64,000 bases of DNA, taken from assembly GCA_036172665.1 (NCBI GenBank), contig CM069872.1:25858001-25922000 (forward strand), given 5' to 3'. Below are positions 11,919-24,600 of the stretch, piece after piece. A program made the position numbers and the translations under genes. Under the pieces are notes generated by a model. That model worked only from the letters and a program-made list of their open reading frames with translations. It was not told the DNA's origin and did not search any database. This DNA is from Prosopocoilus inquinatus (Eukaryota; Arthropoda; Insecta; Coleoptera; Lucanidae). Position 1 is the stretch's first letter, and the number at the start of each line of letters is the position of its first letter.

Positions 11919-13557
11919 CAACACGTATTAGCGTTGTTCCTGTGATGTATCTAATCGATCCTTACTTATATATCATGTTATTTGACGTTTCGATGGACTC
12001 CAGTAACTTTGATGTGAGATACGACGTTTTCGGACGCAGCAGAAGCTGGAAATAGTTTTAAACGAAACAACACGTATTAGCGTTGTTCCTGTGATGTATC
12101 TAATCGATCCTTACTCATCTATCCTGTTATTTGACGTTTGGACGGACTCCAGTAACTCTGATGAGAGATACGACGTTTTCGGACGCAGCAGAAGCTGGAA
12201 ATAGTTTTAAACGAGACAACACGCATTAGCGTTGTTCCTGTGATGTATCTAATCGATCCTTACTCATCTGTCATGTTATTTGACGTTTCGATGGACTCCA
12301 GTAACTCTAATGTGAGAAACGAAATTTTCGGACGCAGCAGAAGCTGGAAATAGTTATAAACGAAACAACACGCATTAGCGTTGTTCCTGTGATGTATCTA
12401 ATCGATCCTTACTTATCTATCATGTTATTTGACGTTTGGATGGACTCCAGTAACCCTGACGTGAGATACGAAGTTCTCGGACGCAGCAGAAGCTGGAAAT
12501 AGTTTTAAACGAAACAACACGCATTAGCGTTGTTCCTGTGATGTATCTAATCGATCCTTACTCATCTATCATGTTATTTGGCGTTTCGATGGACTCCAGT
12601 AACTCTGATGTGAGATACAAAGTTATCGGACGCAGCAGAAGCTGGAAATAGTTTTGAACGAAACAACACGTATTAGCGTTGTTCCTGTGATGTATCTAAA
12701 CGATCCTTACTTATCTAACATGTTATTTGACGTTTGGATGGACTCCAGTAAGTCTGATGTGAGATACAAAGTTTTTGGACGCAGCAGGAGTTAGAAATAG
12801 TTTTAAACGAAACAACACGTATTAGCGTTGTTCCTGTGCTGTATCTAGTCGATCCTTACTTATCTATCATGTTATTTGACGTTTCGATGGACTCCAGTAA
12901 CTCTGATGTGAGATGCGACGTTTTCGGACGCAGCAGAAGCTGGAAATAGTTTTAAACGAAACAACACGTATTAGCGTTGTTCCTGTGATGTATCTAATCG
13001 ATCCTTACTCATCTATCATGTTATTTGACGTTTGGACGGACTCCAGTACCTCTGATGAGAGATACAAAGTTCTCGGACGCAGTAGAAGCTGGAAATAGTT
13101 TTGAACGAAACAACACGTATTAGCGTTGTTCCTGTGATGTATCTAAACGATCCTTACTTATCTAACATGTTATTTGCCGTTTGCATGGACTCCAGTAAGT
13201 CTGATGTGAGATACGATGTTTTCGGACGCAGCAGAAGCTGGAAATAGTTTTAAACGAAACAACACGCATTAGCGTTGTTCCTGTGATGTATCTAATCGAT
13301 CCTTACTTATCTATCATGTTATTTGACGTTTGGATGGACTCCAGTAAGTCTGATGTGAGATACGACGTTTTCGGACGCAGCAGAAGCTGGAAATAGTTTT
13401 AAACGAAACAACACGCATTAGCGTTGTTCCTGTGATGTATCTAAACGATCCTTACTTATCTAACATGTTGTTTGACGTTTGGATGGACTCCAGTAAGTCT
13501 GATGTGAGATACAAAGTTTTTGGACGCAGCAGGAGCTAGAAATAGTTTTAAACGAAA
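11919..13557 (+). repeat. Tandem copy of the preceding block, 11 monomers: C' D E F G H I J K L H
   Basis: C' at 11,919 starts with J-like or D-like GTGATG and goes on as C with TAACTTT and a private TTATATATC. C' to J (11,919-13,110) repeats the C to J of 10,727-11,918 at a distance of 1,192 bp (8 x 149). After J the order continues K L H exactly as at 1,490-1,936. Confidence 0.88.
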
Positions 13558-14600
13558 CAACACGCATTAGCGTTGTTCCTGTAATGTATCTAATCGATCC
13601 TTACTCATCTATCATGTTATTTGACGTTTGGACGGACTCCAGTAACTCGGATGTGAGATACAAAGTTATCGGACGCAGCAGAAGCTGGAAATAGTTTTGA
13701 ACGAAACAACACGTATTAGCGTTGTTCCTGTGATGTATCTAAACGATCCTTACTTATCTAACATGTTATTTGACGTTTGGATGGACTCCAGTATGTCTGA
13801 TGTGAGTTACAAAGTTTTTGGACGCAGCAGGAGCTAGAAATAGTTTTAAACGAAACAACACGTATTAGCGTTATTCCTGTGCTGTATCTAATCGATCCTT
13901 ACTCATCTATCATGTTATTTGGCGTTTCGATGGACTCCAGTAGCTCTGATGTGAGATACGACGTTCTTGGAGGCAGCAGGAGCTGGAAATAGTTTTAAAC
14001 GAAACAACACGTATTAGCGTTGTTCCTGTGCTGTATCTAATCGATCCTTACTCATCTATCATGTTATTTGGCGTTTCGATGGACTCCAGTAGCTCTGATG
14101 TGAGATACGACGTTTTCGGACGCAGCAGAAGCTGGAAATAGTTTTAAACGAAACAACACGCATTAGCGTCTTTCCTGTGATGTATCTAATCGATCCTTAC
14201 TCATCTATCATGTTATTTGACGTTTGGACGGACTCCAGTAACTCTGATGTGAGATACAATGTTATCGGACGCAGCAGAAGCTGGAAATAGTTTTGAACGA
14301 AACAACACGTATTAGCGTTGTTCCTGTGATGTATCTAAACGATCCTTACTTATCTAACATGTTATTTGACGTATGGATGGACTCCAGTAAGTCTGATGTG
14401 AGATACAAAGTTTTTGGACGCAGCAGAAGCTGGAAATAGTTTTGAACGAAACAAGACGTATTAGCGTTGTTCCTGTGATGTATCTAAACGATCCTTACTT
14501 ATCTAACATGTTGTTTGACGTTTGGATGGACTCCAGTAAGTCTGATGTGAGATACAAAGTTTTTGGACGCAGCAGGAGCTAGAAATAGTTTTAAACGAAA
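13558..14600 (+). repeat. Family-1 short block, 7 monomers: A B P Q R H H
   Basis: Same order and marks as 1,937-2,979 (TATGTCTG in B, GTATGGATGG in the first H, CAAGACG in the last H). The offset is 11,621 bp. Private changes include GTTATTCC and GGAGGCAGC in the P monomer. Confidence 0.88.
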
Positions 14601-17133
14601 CAACACGCATTAGCGTTGTTCCTGTAATGTATCTAATCGATCCTTACTCATCTATCATGTTATTTGACGTTTGGACGGACTCCAGTAACTCGGATGTGAG
14701 ATACAAAGTTATCGGACGCAGCAGAAGCTGGAAATAGTTTTGAACGAAACAACACGTATTAGCGTTGTTCCTGTGATGTATCTAAACGATCCTTACTTAT
14801 CTAACATGTTATTTGACGTTTGGATGGACTCCAGTAAGTCTGATGTGAGTTACAAAGTTTTTGGACGCAGCAGGAGCTAGAAATAATTTTAAACGAAACA
14901 ACACGTATTAGCGTTGTTCCTGTGCTGTATCTAATCGATCCTTACTTATCTATCATGTTATTTGACGTTTCGATGGACTCCAGTAACTCTGATGTGAGAT
15001 ACGACGTTTTCGGACGCAGCAGAAGCTGGAAATAGTTTTAAACGAAACAACACGTATTAGCGTTGTTCCTGTGATGTATCTAATCGATCCTTACTCATCT
15101 ATCCTGTTATTTGACGTTTGGACGGACTCCAGTAACTCTGATGAGAGATACGAAGTTTTCGGACGCAGCAGAAGCTGGAAATAGTTTTAAACGAGACAAC
15201 ACGCATTAGCGTTGTTCCTGTGATGTATCTAATCGATCCTTACTCATCTATCATGTTATTTGACGTTTCGATGGACTCCAGTAACTCTAATGTGAGAAAC
15301 GAAATTTTCGGATGCAGCAGAAGCTGGAAATAGTTATAAACGAAACAACACGCATTAGCGTTGTTCCTGTGATGTATCTAATCGATCCTTACTTATCTAT
15401 CATGTTATTTGACGTTTGGATGGACTCCAGTAACCCTGACGTGAGATACGAAGTTCTCGGACGCAGCAGAAGCTGGAAATAGTTTTAAACGAAACAACAC
15501 GCATTAGCGTTGTTCCTGTGATGTATCTAATCGATCCTTACTCATCTATCATGTTATTTGGCGTTTCGATGGACTCCAGTAACTCTGATGTGAGATACAA
15601 AGTTATCGGACGCAGCAGAAGCTGGAAATAGTTTTGAACGAAACAACACGTATTAGCGTTGTTCCTGTGATGTATCTAAACGATCATTACTTATCTAACA
15701 TGTTATTTGACGTTTGGATGGACTCCAGTAAGTCTGATGTGAGATACAAAGTTCTCGGACGCAGCAGAAGCTGGAAATAGTTTTAAACGAAACAACACGC
15801 ATTAGCGTTGTTCCTGTGATGTATCTAATCGATCCTTACTCATCTATCATGTTATTTGGCGTTTCGATGGACTCCAGTAACTCTGATGTGAGATACAAAG
15901 TTATCGGACGCAGCAGAAGCTGGAAATAGTTTTGAACGAAACAACACGTATTAGCGTTGTTCCTGTGATGTATCAAAACGATCCTTACTTATCTAACATG
16001 TTATTTGACGTTTGGATGGACTCCAGTAAGTCTGATGTGAGATACAAAGTTTTTGGACGCAGCAGGAGTTAGAAATAGTTTTAAACGAAACAACACGTAT
16101 TAGCGTTGTTCCTGTGCTGTATCTAATCGATCCTTACTTATCTATCATGTTATTTGACGTTTCGATGGACTCCAGTAACTCTGATGTGAGATGCGACGTT
16201 TTCGGACGCAGCAGAAGCTGGAAATAGTTTTAAACGAAACAACACGTATTAGCGTTGTTCCTGTGATGTATCTAACCGATCCTTACTCATCTATCATGTT
16301 ATTTGACGTTTGGACGGACTCCAGTACCTCTGATGAGAGATACAAAGTTCTCGGACGCAGTAGAAGCTGGAAATAGTTTTGAACGAAACAACACGTATTA
16401 GCGTTGTTCCTGTGATGTATCTAAACGATCCTTACTTATCTAACATGTTATTTGCCGTTTGCATGGATTCCAGTAAGTCTGATGTGAGATACGATGTTTT
16501 CGGACGCAGCAGAAGCTGGAAATAGTTTTAAACGAAACAACACGCATTAGCGTTGTTCCTGTGATGTATCTAATCGATCCTTACTTATCTATCATGTTAT
16601 TTGACGTTTGGATGGACTCCAGTAAGTCTGATGTGAGATACGACGTTTTCGGACGCAGCAGAAGCTGGAAATAGTTTTAAACGAAACAACACGCATTAGC
16701 GTTGTTCCTGTGATGTATCTAATCGATCCTAACTCATCTATCATGTTATTTGGCGTTTCGATGGACTCCAGTAGCTCTGATGTGAGATACGACGTTCTTG
16801 GACGCAGCAGGAGCTGGAAATAGTTTTAAACGAAACAACACGTATTAGCGTTGTTCCTGTGCTGTATCTAATCGATCCTTACTCATCTATCATGTTATTT
16901 GGCGTTTCGATGGACTCCAGTAGCTCTGATGTGAGATACGACGTTTTCGGACGCAGCAGAAGCTGGAAATAGTTTTAAACGAAACAACACGCATTAGCGT
17001 CTTTCCTGTGATGTATCTAATCGATCCTTACTCATCTATCATGTTATTTGACGTTTGGACGGACTCCAGTAACTCTGATGTGAGATACAATGTTATCGGA
17101 CGCAGCAGAAGCTGGAAATAGTTTTGAACGAAA
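14601..17133 (+). repeat. Family-1 HOR, 17 monomers: A to R without the closing H
   Basis: Copy of 2,980-5,511 with the same doubled G H pair and TTTTCGGATGCAGC in E. It differs by scattered substitutions, for example GATCATTAC in H at 15,644 and GATCCTAAC in P at 16,687. Confidence 0.9.
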
Positions 17134-18474
17134 CAACACGTATTAGCGTTGTTCCTGTGATGTATCTAAACGATCCTTACTTATCTATCATGTTATTTGA
17201 CGTTTGGATGGACTCCAGTAACCCTGACGTGAGATACGAAGTTCTCGGACGCAGCAGAAGCTGGAAATAGTTTTAAACGAAACAACACGCATTAGCGTTG
17301 TTCCTGTGATGTATCTAATCGATCCTTACTCATCTATCATGTTATTTGGCGTTTCGATGGACTCCAGTAACTCTGATGTGAGATACAAAGTTATCGGACG
17401 CAGCAGAAGCTGGAAATAGTTTTGAACGAAACAACACGCATTAGCGTTGTTCCTGTGATGTATCTAATCGATCCTTACTTATCTATCATGTTATTTGACG
17501 TTTGGATGGACTCCAGTAACCCTGACGTGAGATACGAAGTTCTCGGACGCAGCAGAAGCTGGAAATAGTTTTAAACGAAACAACACGCATTAGCGTTGTT
17601 CCTGTGATGTATCTAATCGATCCTTACTCATCTATCATGTTATTTGGCATTTCGATGGACTCCAGTATCTCTGATGTGAGATACAAAGTTATCGGACGCA
17701 GCAGAAGCTGGAAATAGTTTTGAACGAAACAACACGTATTAGCGTTGTTCCTGTGATGTATCTAAACGATCCTTACTTATCTAACATGTTATTTGACGTT
17801 TGGATGGACTCCAGTAAGTCTGATGTGAGATACAAAGTTTTTGGACGCAGCAGGAGTTAGAAATAGTTTTAAACGAAACAACACGTATTAGCGTTGTTCC
17901 TGTGCTGTATCTAATCGATCCTTACTTATCTATCATGTTATTTGGCGTTTCGATGGACTCCAGTAGCTCTGATGTGAGATACGACGTTTTCGGACGCAGC
18001 AGAAGCTGGAAATAGTTTTAAACGAAACAACACGTATTAGCGTTGTTCCTGTGCTGTATCTAATCGATCCTTACTCATCTATCATGTTATTTGGCGTTTC
18101 GATGGACTCCAGTAGCTCTGATGTGAGATACGACTTTTTCGGACGCAGCAGAAGCTGGAAATAGTTTTAAACGAAACAACACGCATTAGCGTCTTTCCTG
18201 TGATGTATCTAATCGATCCTTACTCATCTATCATGTTATTTGACGTTTGGACGGACTCCAGTAACTCTGATGTGAGATACAATGTTATCGGACGCAGCAG
18301 AAGCTGGAAATAGTTTTGAACGAAACAACACGTATTAGCGTTGTTCCTGTGATGTATCTAAACGATCCTTACTTATCTAACATGTTATTTGACGTTTGGA
18401 TGGACTCCAGTAAGTCTGATGTGAGATACAAAGTTTTTGGACGCAGCAGGAGCTAGAAATAGTTTTAAACGAAA
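17134..18474 (+). repeat. Rearranged family-1 block, 9 monomers: F* G F G H C/Q Q R H
   Basis: It opens with the same H/F hybrid as 5,512. Similarity to that region stops near 17,580, where a G monomer with GGCATTTCG and TATCTCTG follows. The monomer at 17,879 begins like C (GTGCTG, CTTAT) and ends like Q (GGCGTTTCG, TAGCTCT), a hybrid that joins H directly to Q and skips I to P. Confidence 0.85.
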
Positions 18475-21156
18475 CAACACGCATTAGCGTTGTTCCTGTA
18501 ATGTATCTAATCGATCCTCACTCATCTATCATGTTATTTGACGTTTGGACGGACTCCAGTAACTCGGATGTGAGATACAAAGTTATCGGACGCAGCAGAA
18601 GCTGGAAATAGTTTTGAACGAAACAACACGTATTAGCGTTGTTCCTGTGATGTATCTAAACGATCCTTACTTATCTAACATGTTATTTGACGTTTGGATG
18701 GACTCCAGTAAGTCTGATGTGAGTTACAAAGTTTTTGGACGCAGCAGGAGCTAGAAATAGTTTTAAACGAAACAACACGTATTAGCGTTGTTCCTGTGCT
18801 GTATCTAATCGATCCTTACTTATCTATCATGTTATTTGACGTTTCGATGTACTCCAGTAACTCTGATGTGAGATACGACGTTTTCGGACGCAGCAGAAGC
18901 TGGAAATAGTTTTAAACGAAACAACACGTATTAGCGTTGTTCCTGTGATGTATCTAATCGATCCTTACTCATCTATCCTGTTATTTGACGTTTGGACGGA
19001 CTCCAGTAACTCTGATGAGAGATACGACGTTTTCGGACGCAGCAGAAGCTGGAAATAGTTTTAAACGAGACAACACGCATTAGCGTTGTTCCTGTGATGT
19101 ATCTAATCGATCCTTACTCATCTATCATGTTATTTGACGTTTCGATGGACTCCAGTAACTCTAATGTGAGAAACGAAATTTTCGGACGCAGCAGAAGCTG
19201 GAAATAGTTATAAACGAAACAACACGCATTAGCGTTGTTCCTGTGATGTATCTAATCGATCCTTACTTATCTATCATGTTATTTGACGTTTGGATGGACT
19301 CCAGTAACCCTGACGTGAGATACGAAGTTCTCGGACGCAGCAGAAGCTGGAAATAGTTTTAAACGAAACAACACGCATTAGCGTTGTTCCTGTGATGTAT
19401 CTAATCGATCCTTACTCATCTATCATGTTATTTGGCGTTTCGATGGACTCCAGTAACTCTGATGTGAGATACAAAGTTATCGGACGCAGCAGAAGCTGGA
19501 AATAGTTTTGAACGAAACAACACGTATTAGCGTTGTTCCTGTGATGTATCTAAACGATCCTTACTTATCTAACATGTTATTTGACGTTTGGATGGACTCC
19601 AGTAAGTCTGATGTGAGATACAAAGTTCTCGGACGCAGCAGAAGCTGGAAATAGTTTTAAACGAAACAACACGCATTAGCGTTGTTCCTGTGATGTATCT
19701 AATCGATCCTTACTCATCTATCATGTTATTTGGCGTTTCGATGGACTCCAGTAACTCTGATGTGAGATACAAAGTTATCGGACGCAGCAGAAGCTGGAAA
19801 TAGTTTTGAACGAAACAACACGTATTAGCGTTGTTCCTGTGATGTATCAAAACGATCCTTACTTATCTAACATGTTATTTGACGTTTGGATGGACTCCAG
19901 TAAGTCTGATGTGAGATACAAAGTTTTTGGACGCAGCAGGAGTTAGAAATAGTTTTAAACGAAACAACACGTATTAGCGTTGTTCCTGTGCTGTATCTAA
20001 TCGATCCTTACTTATCTATCATGTTATTTGACGTTTCGATGGACTCCAGTAACTCTGATGTGAGATGCGACGTTTTCGGACGCAGCAGAAGCTGGAAATA
20101 GTTTTAAACGAAACAACACGTATTAGCGTTGTTCCTGTGATGTATCTAACCGATCCTTACTCATCTATCATGTTATTTGACGTTTGGACGGACTCCAGTA
20201 CCTCTGATGAGAGATACAAAGTTCTCGGACGCAGTAGAAGCTGGAAATAGTTTTGAACGAAACAACACGTATTAGCGTTGTTCCTGTGATGTATCTAAAC
20301 GATCCTTACTTATCTAACATGTTATTTGCCGTTTGCATGGATTCCAGTAAGTCTGATGTGAGATACGATGTTTTCGGACGCAGCAGAAGCTGGAAATAGT
20401 TTTAAACGAAACAACACGCATTAGCGTTGTTCCTGTGATGTATCTAATCGATCCTTACTTATCTATCATGTTATTTGACGTTTGGATGGACTCCAGTAAG
20501 TCTGATGTGAGATACGACGTTTTCGGACGCAGCAGAAGCTGGAAATAGTTTTAAACGAAACAACACGCATTAGCGTTGTTCCTGTGATGTATCTAATCGA
20601 TCCTTACTCATCTATCATGTTATTTGGCGTTTCGATGGACTCCAGTAGCTCTGATGTGAGATACGACGTTCTTGGACGCAGCAGGAGCTGGAAATAGTTT
20701 TAAACGAAACAACACGTATTAGCGTTGTTCCTGTGCTGTATCTAATCGATCCTTACTCATCTATCATGTTATTTGGCGTTTCGATGGACTCCAGTAGCTC
20801 TGATGTGAGATACGACGTTTTCGGACGCAGCAGAAGCTGGAAATAGTTTTAAACGAAACAACACGCATTAGCGTCTTTCCTGTGATGTATCTAATCGATC
20901 CTTACTCATCTATCATGTTATTTGACGTTTGGACGGACTCCAGTAACTCTGATGTGAGATACAATGTTATCGGACGCAGCAGAAGCTGGAAATAGTTTTG
21001 AACGAAACAACACGTATTAGCGTTGTTCCTGTGATGTATCTAAACGATCCTTACTTATCTAACATGTTATTTGACGTTTGGATGGACTCCAGTAAGTCTG
21101 ATGTGAGATACAAAGTTTTTGGACGCAGCAGGAGCTAGAAATAGTTTTAAACGAAA
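18475..21156 (+). repeat. Complete canonical 18-monomer HOR, 2,682 bp
   Basis: Order A B C D E F G H G H I J K L P Q R H with every monomer 149 bp, followed by the next A at 21,157. This and 31,710-34,391 are the only two copies in the window with all 18 positions in order. Private marks include GATCCTCAC in A and GATGTACTCC in C. Confidence 0.93.
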
Positions 21157-21603
21157 CAACACGCATTAGCGTTGTTCCTGTAATGTATCTAATCGATCCT
21201 TACTCATCTATCATGTTATTTGACGTTTGGACGGACTCCAGTAACTCGGATGTGAGATACAAAGTTATCGGACGCAGCAGAAGCTGGAAATAGTTTTGAA
21301 CGAAACAACACGTATTAGCGTTGTTCCTGTGATGTATCTAAACGATCCTTACTTATCTAACATGTTATTTGACGTTTGGATGGACTCCAGTAAGTCTGAT
21401 GTGAGTTACAAAGTTTTTGGACGCAGCAGGAGCTAGAAATAGTTTTAAACGAAACAACACGTATTAGCGTTGTTCCTGTGCTGTATCTAATCGATCCTTA
21501 CTTATCTATCATGTTATTTGACGTTTCGATGGACTCCAGTAACTCTGATGTGAGATACGACGTTTTCGGACGCAGCAGAAGCTGGAAATAGTTTTAAACG
21601 AAA
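21157..21603 (+). repeat. Start of the next family-1 HOR, 3 monomers: A B C
   Basis: Normal A, B and C monomers. At 21,604 the expected D is replaced by a C/A hybrid, where family-2 structure begins. Confidence 0.85.
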
Positions 21604-24600
21604 CAACACGTATTAGCGTTGTTCCTGTGCTGTATCTAATCGATCCTTACTTATCTATCATGTTATTTGACGTTTCGATGGACTCCAGTAACTCGGATGT
21701 GAGATACAAAGTTATCGGACGCAGCAGAAGCTGGAAATAGTTTTGAACGAAACAAGACGTATTAGCGTTGTTCCTGTGATGTATCTAAACGATCCTTACT
21801 TATCTAAAATGTTATTTGACGTTTGGATGGACTCCAGTAAGTCTGATGTGAGATACAAAGTTTTTGGACGCAGCAGGAGCTAGAAATAGGTTTAAACGAA
21901 ACAACACGCATTAGCGTTGTTCCTGTAATGTATCTAATCGATCCTTACTCATCTATCATGTTATTTGACGTTTGGACGGACTCCAGTAACTCGGATGTGA
22001 GATACAAAGTTATCGGACGCAGCAGAAGCTGGAAATAGTTTTGAACGAAACAAGACGTATTAGCGTTGTTCCTGTGATGTATCTAAACGATCCTTACTTA
22101 TCTAACATGTTATTTGACGTTTGGATGGACTCCAGTAAGTCTGATGTGAGTTACAAAGTTTTTGGACGCAGCAGGAGCTAGAAATAGTTTTAAACGAAAC
22201 AACACGTATCAGCGTTGTTCCTGTGCTGTATCTAATCGATCCTTACTCATCTATCCTGTTATTTGACGTTTGGACGGACTCCAGTAACTCTGATGTGAGA
22301 TACAATGTTATCGGACGCAGCAGAAGCTGGAAATAGTTTTGAACCAAACAACACGTATTAGCGTTGTTCCTGTGATGTATCTAAACGATCCTTACTTATC
22401 TAACATGTTATTTGACGTTTGGATGGACTCCAGTAACTCTGATGTGATATACGACGTCTTCGGACGCAGCAGCACCTGGAAACAGTTTTAAACGAAACAA
22501 CACATATTAACGTTGTTCCTGTGATGTATCTAATCGATCCTTACTCATCTATCATGTTATTTGACGTTTGGACGGTCTCCAGTAACTCTGATGTGAGATA
22601 CAAAGTTATCGGACGCAGCAGAAGCTGGAAATAGTTTTGAACGAAACAACACGTATTAGCGTTGTTCCTGTGCTGTATCTAATCGATCGTTACTTATCTA
22701 TCATGTTATTTGACGTTTCGATGGACTCCAGTAACTCTGATGTGAGATACGACGTTTTCGGACGCAGCAGAAGCTGAAAATAGTTTTAAACGAAACAACA
22801 CGTATTAGCGTTGTTCCTGTGATGTATCTAATCGATCCTTACTCATCTATCATGTTATTTGACGTTTGGATGGACTCCAGTAACTCTGATGAGAGATACA
22901 AAGATTTCGGGCGCAGCAGAAGCTGGAAATAGATTTGAACGAAACAACACGCATTAGCGTTGTTCCTGTGATGTATCTAAACGATCCTTACTTATCTAAC
23001 ATGTTATTTGACGTTTGGATGGACTCCAGTAAGTCTGATGTGAGATACAAAGTCTTTGGACGCAGCAGGAGCTGGAAATAGTTTTAAACGAAACAACACG
23101 TATTAGCGTTGTTCCTGTGCTGTATCTAATCGATCCTTACTTATCTATCATGTTATTTGACGTTTCGATGGACTCCAGTAACTCTGATGTGAGATGCGAC
23201 GTTTTCGGACGCAGCAGAAGCTGGAAATAGTTTTAAACGAAACAACACTTATTAGCGTTGTTCCTGTGATGTATCTAATCGATCCTTACTCATCTATCAT
23301 GTTATTTGACGTTTGGACGGACTCCAGTACCTCTGATGAGAGATACAAAGTTCTCGGACGCAGTAGCAGCTGGAAATAGTTTTGAACGAAACAACACGTA
23401 TTAGCGTTGTTCCTGTGATGTATCTAATCGATCCTTACTTATCTATCATGTTATTTGACGTTTGGATGGACTCCAGTAAGTCTGATGTGAGATACGACGT
23501 TTTCGGACGCAGCAGAAGCTGGAAATAGTTTTAAACGAAACAACACGCATTAGCGTTGTTCCTGTGATGTATCTAATCGATCCTTACTCATCTATCATGT
23601 TATTTGACGTTTGGACGGTCTCCAGTAACTCTGATGTGAGATACAAAGTTATCGGACGCAGCAGAAGCTGGAAATAGTTTTGAACGAAACAACACGTATT
23701 AGCGTTGTTCCTGTGCTGTATCTAATCGATCGTTACTTATCTATCATGTTATTTGACGTTTCGATGGACTCCAGTAACTCTGATGTGAGATACGACGTTT
23801 TCGGACGCAGCAGAAGCTGAAAATAGTTTTAAACGAAACAACACGTATTAGCGTTGTTCCTGTGATGTATCTAATCGATCCTTACTCATCTATCATGTTA
23901 TTTGACGTTTGGATGGACTCCAGTAACTCTGATGAGAGATACAAAGATTTCGGGCGCAGCAGAAGCTGGAAATAGATTTGAACGAAACAACACGCATTAG
24001 CGTTGTTCCTGTGATGTATCTAAACGATCCTTACTTATCTAACATGTTATTTGACGTTTGGATGGACTCCAGTAAGTCTGATGTGAGATACAAAGTCTTT
24101 GGACGCAGCAGGAGCTGGAAATAGTTTTAAACGAAACAACACGTATTAGCGTTGTTCCTGTGCTGTATCTAATCGATCCTTACTTATCTATCATGTTATT
24201 TGACGTTTCGATGGACTCCAGTAACTCTGATGTGAGATGCGACGTTTTCGGACGCAGCAGAAGCTGGAAATAGTTTTAAACGAAACAACACTTATTAGCG
24301 TTGTTCCTGTGATGTATCTAATCGATCCTTACTCATCTATCATGTTATTTGACGTTTGGACGGACTCCAGTACCTCTGATGAGAGATACAAAGTTCTCGG
24401 ACGCAGTAGAAGCTGGAAATAGTTTTGAACGAAACAACACGTATTAGCGTTGTTCCTGTGATGTATCTAATCGATCCTTACTTATCTATCATGTTATTTG
24501 ACGTTTGGATGGACTCCAGTAAGTCTGATGTGAGATACGACGTTTTCGGACGCAGCAGAAGCTGGAAATAGTTTTAAACGAAACAACACGCATTAGCGTT

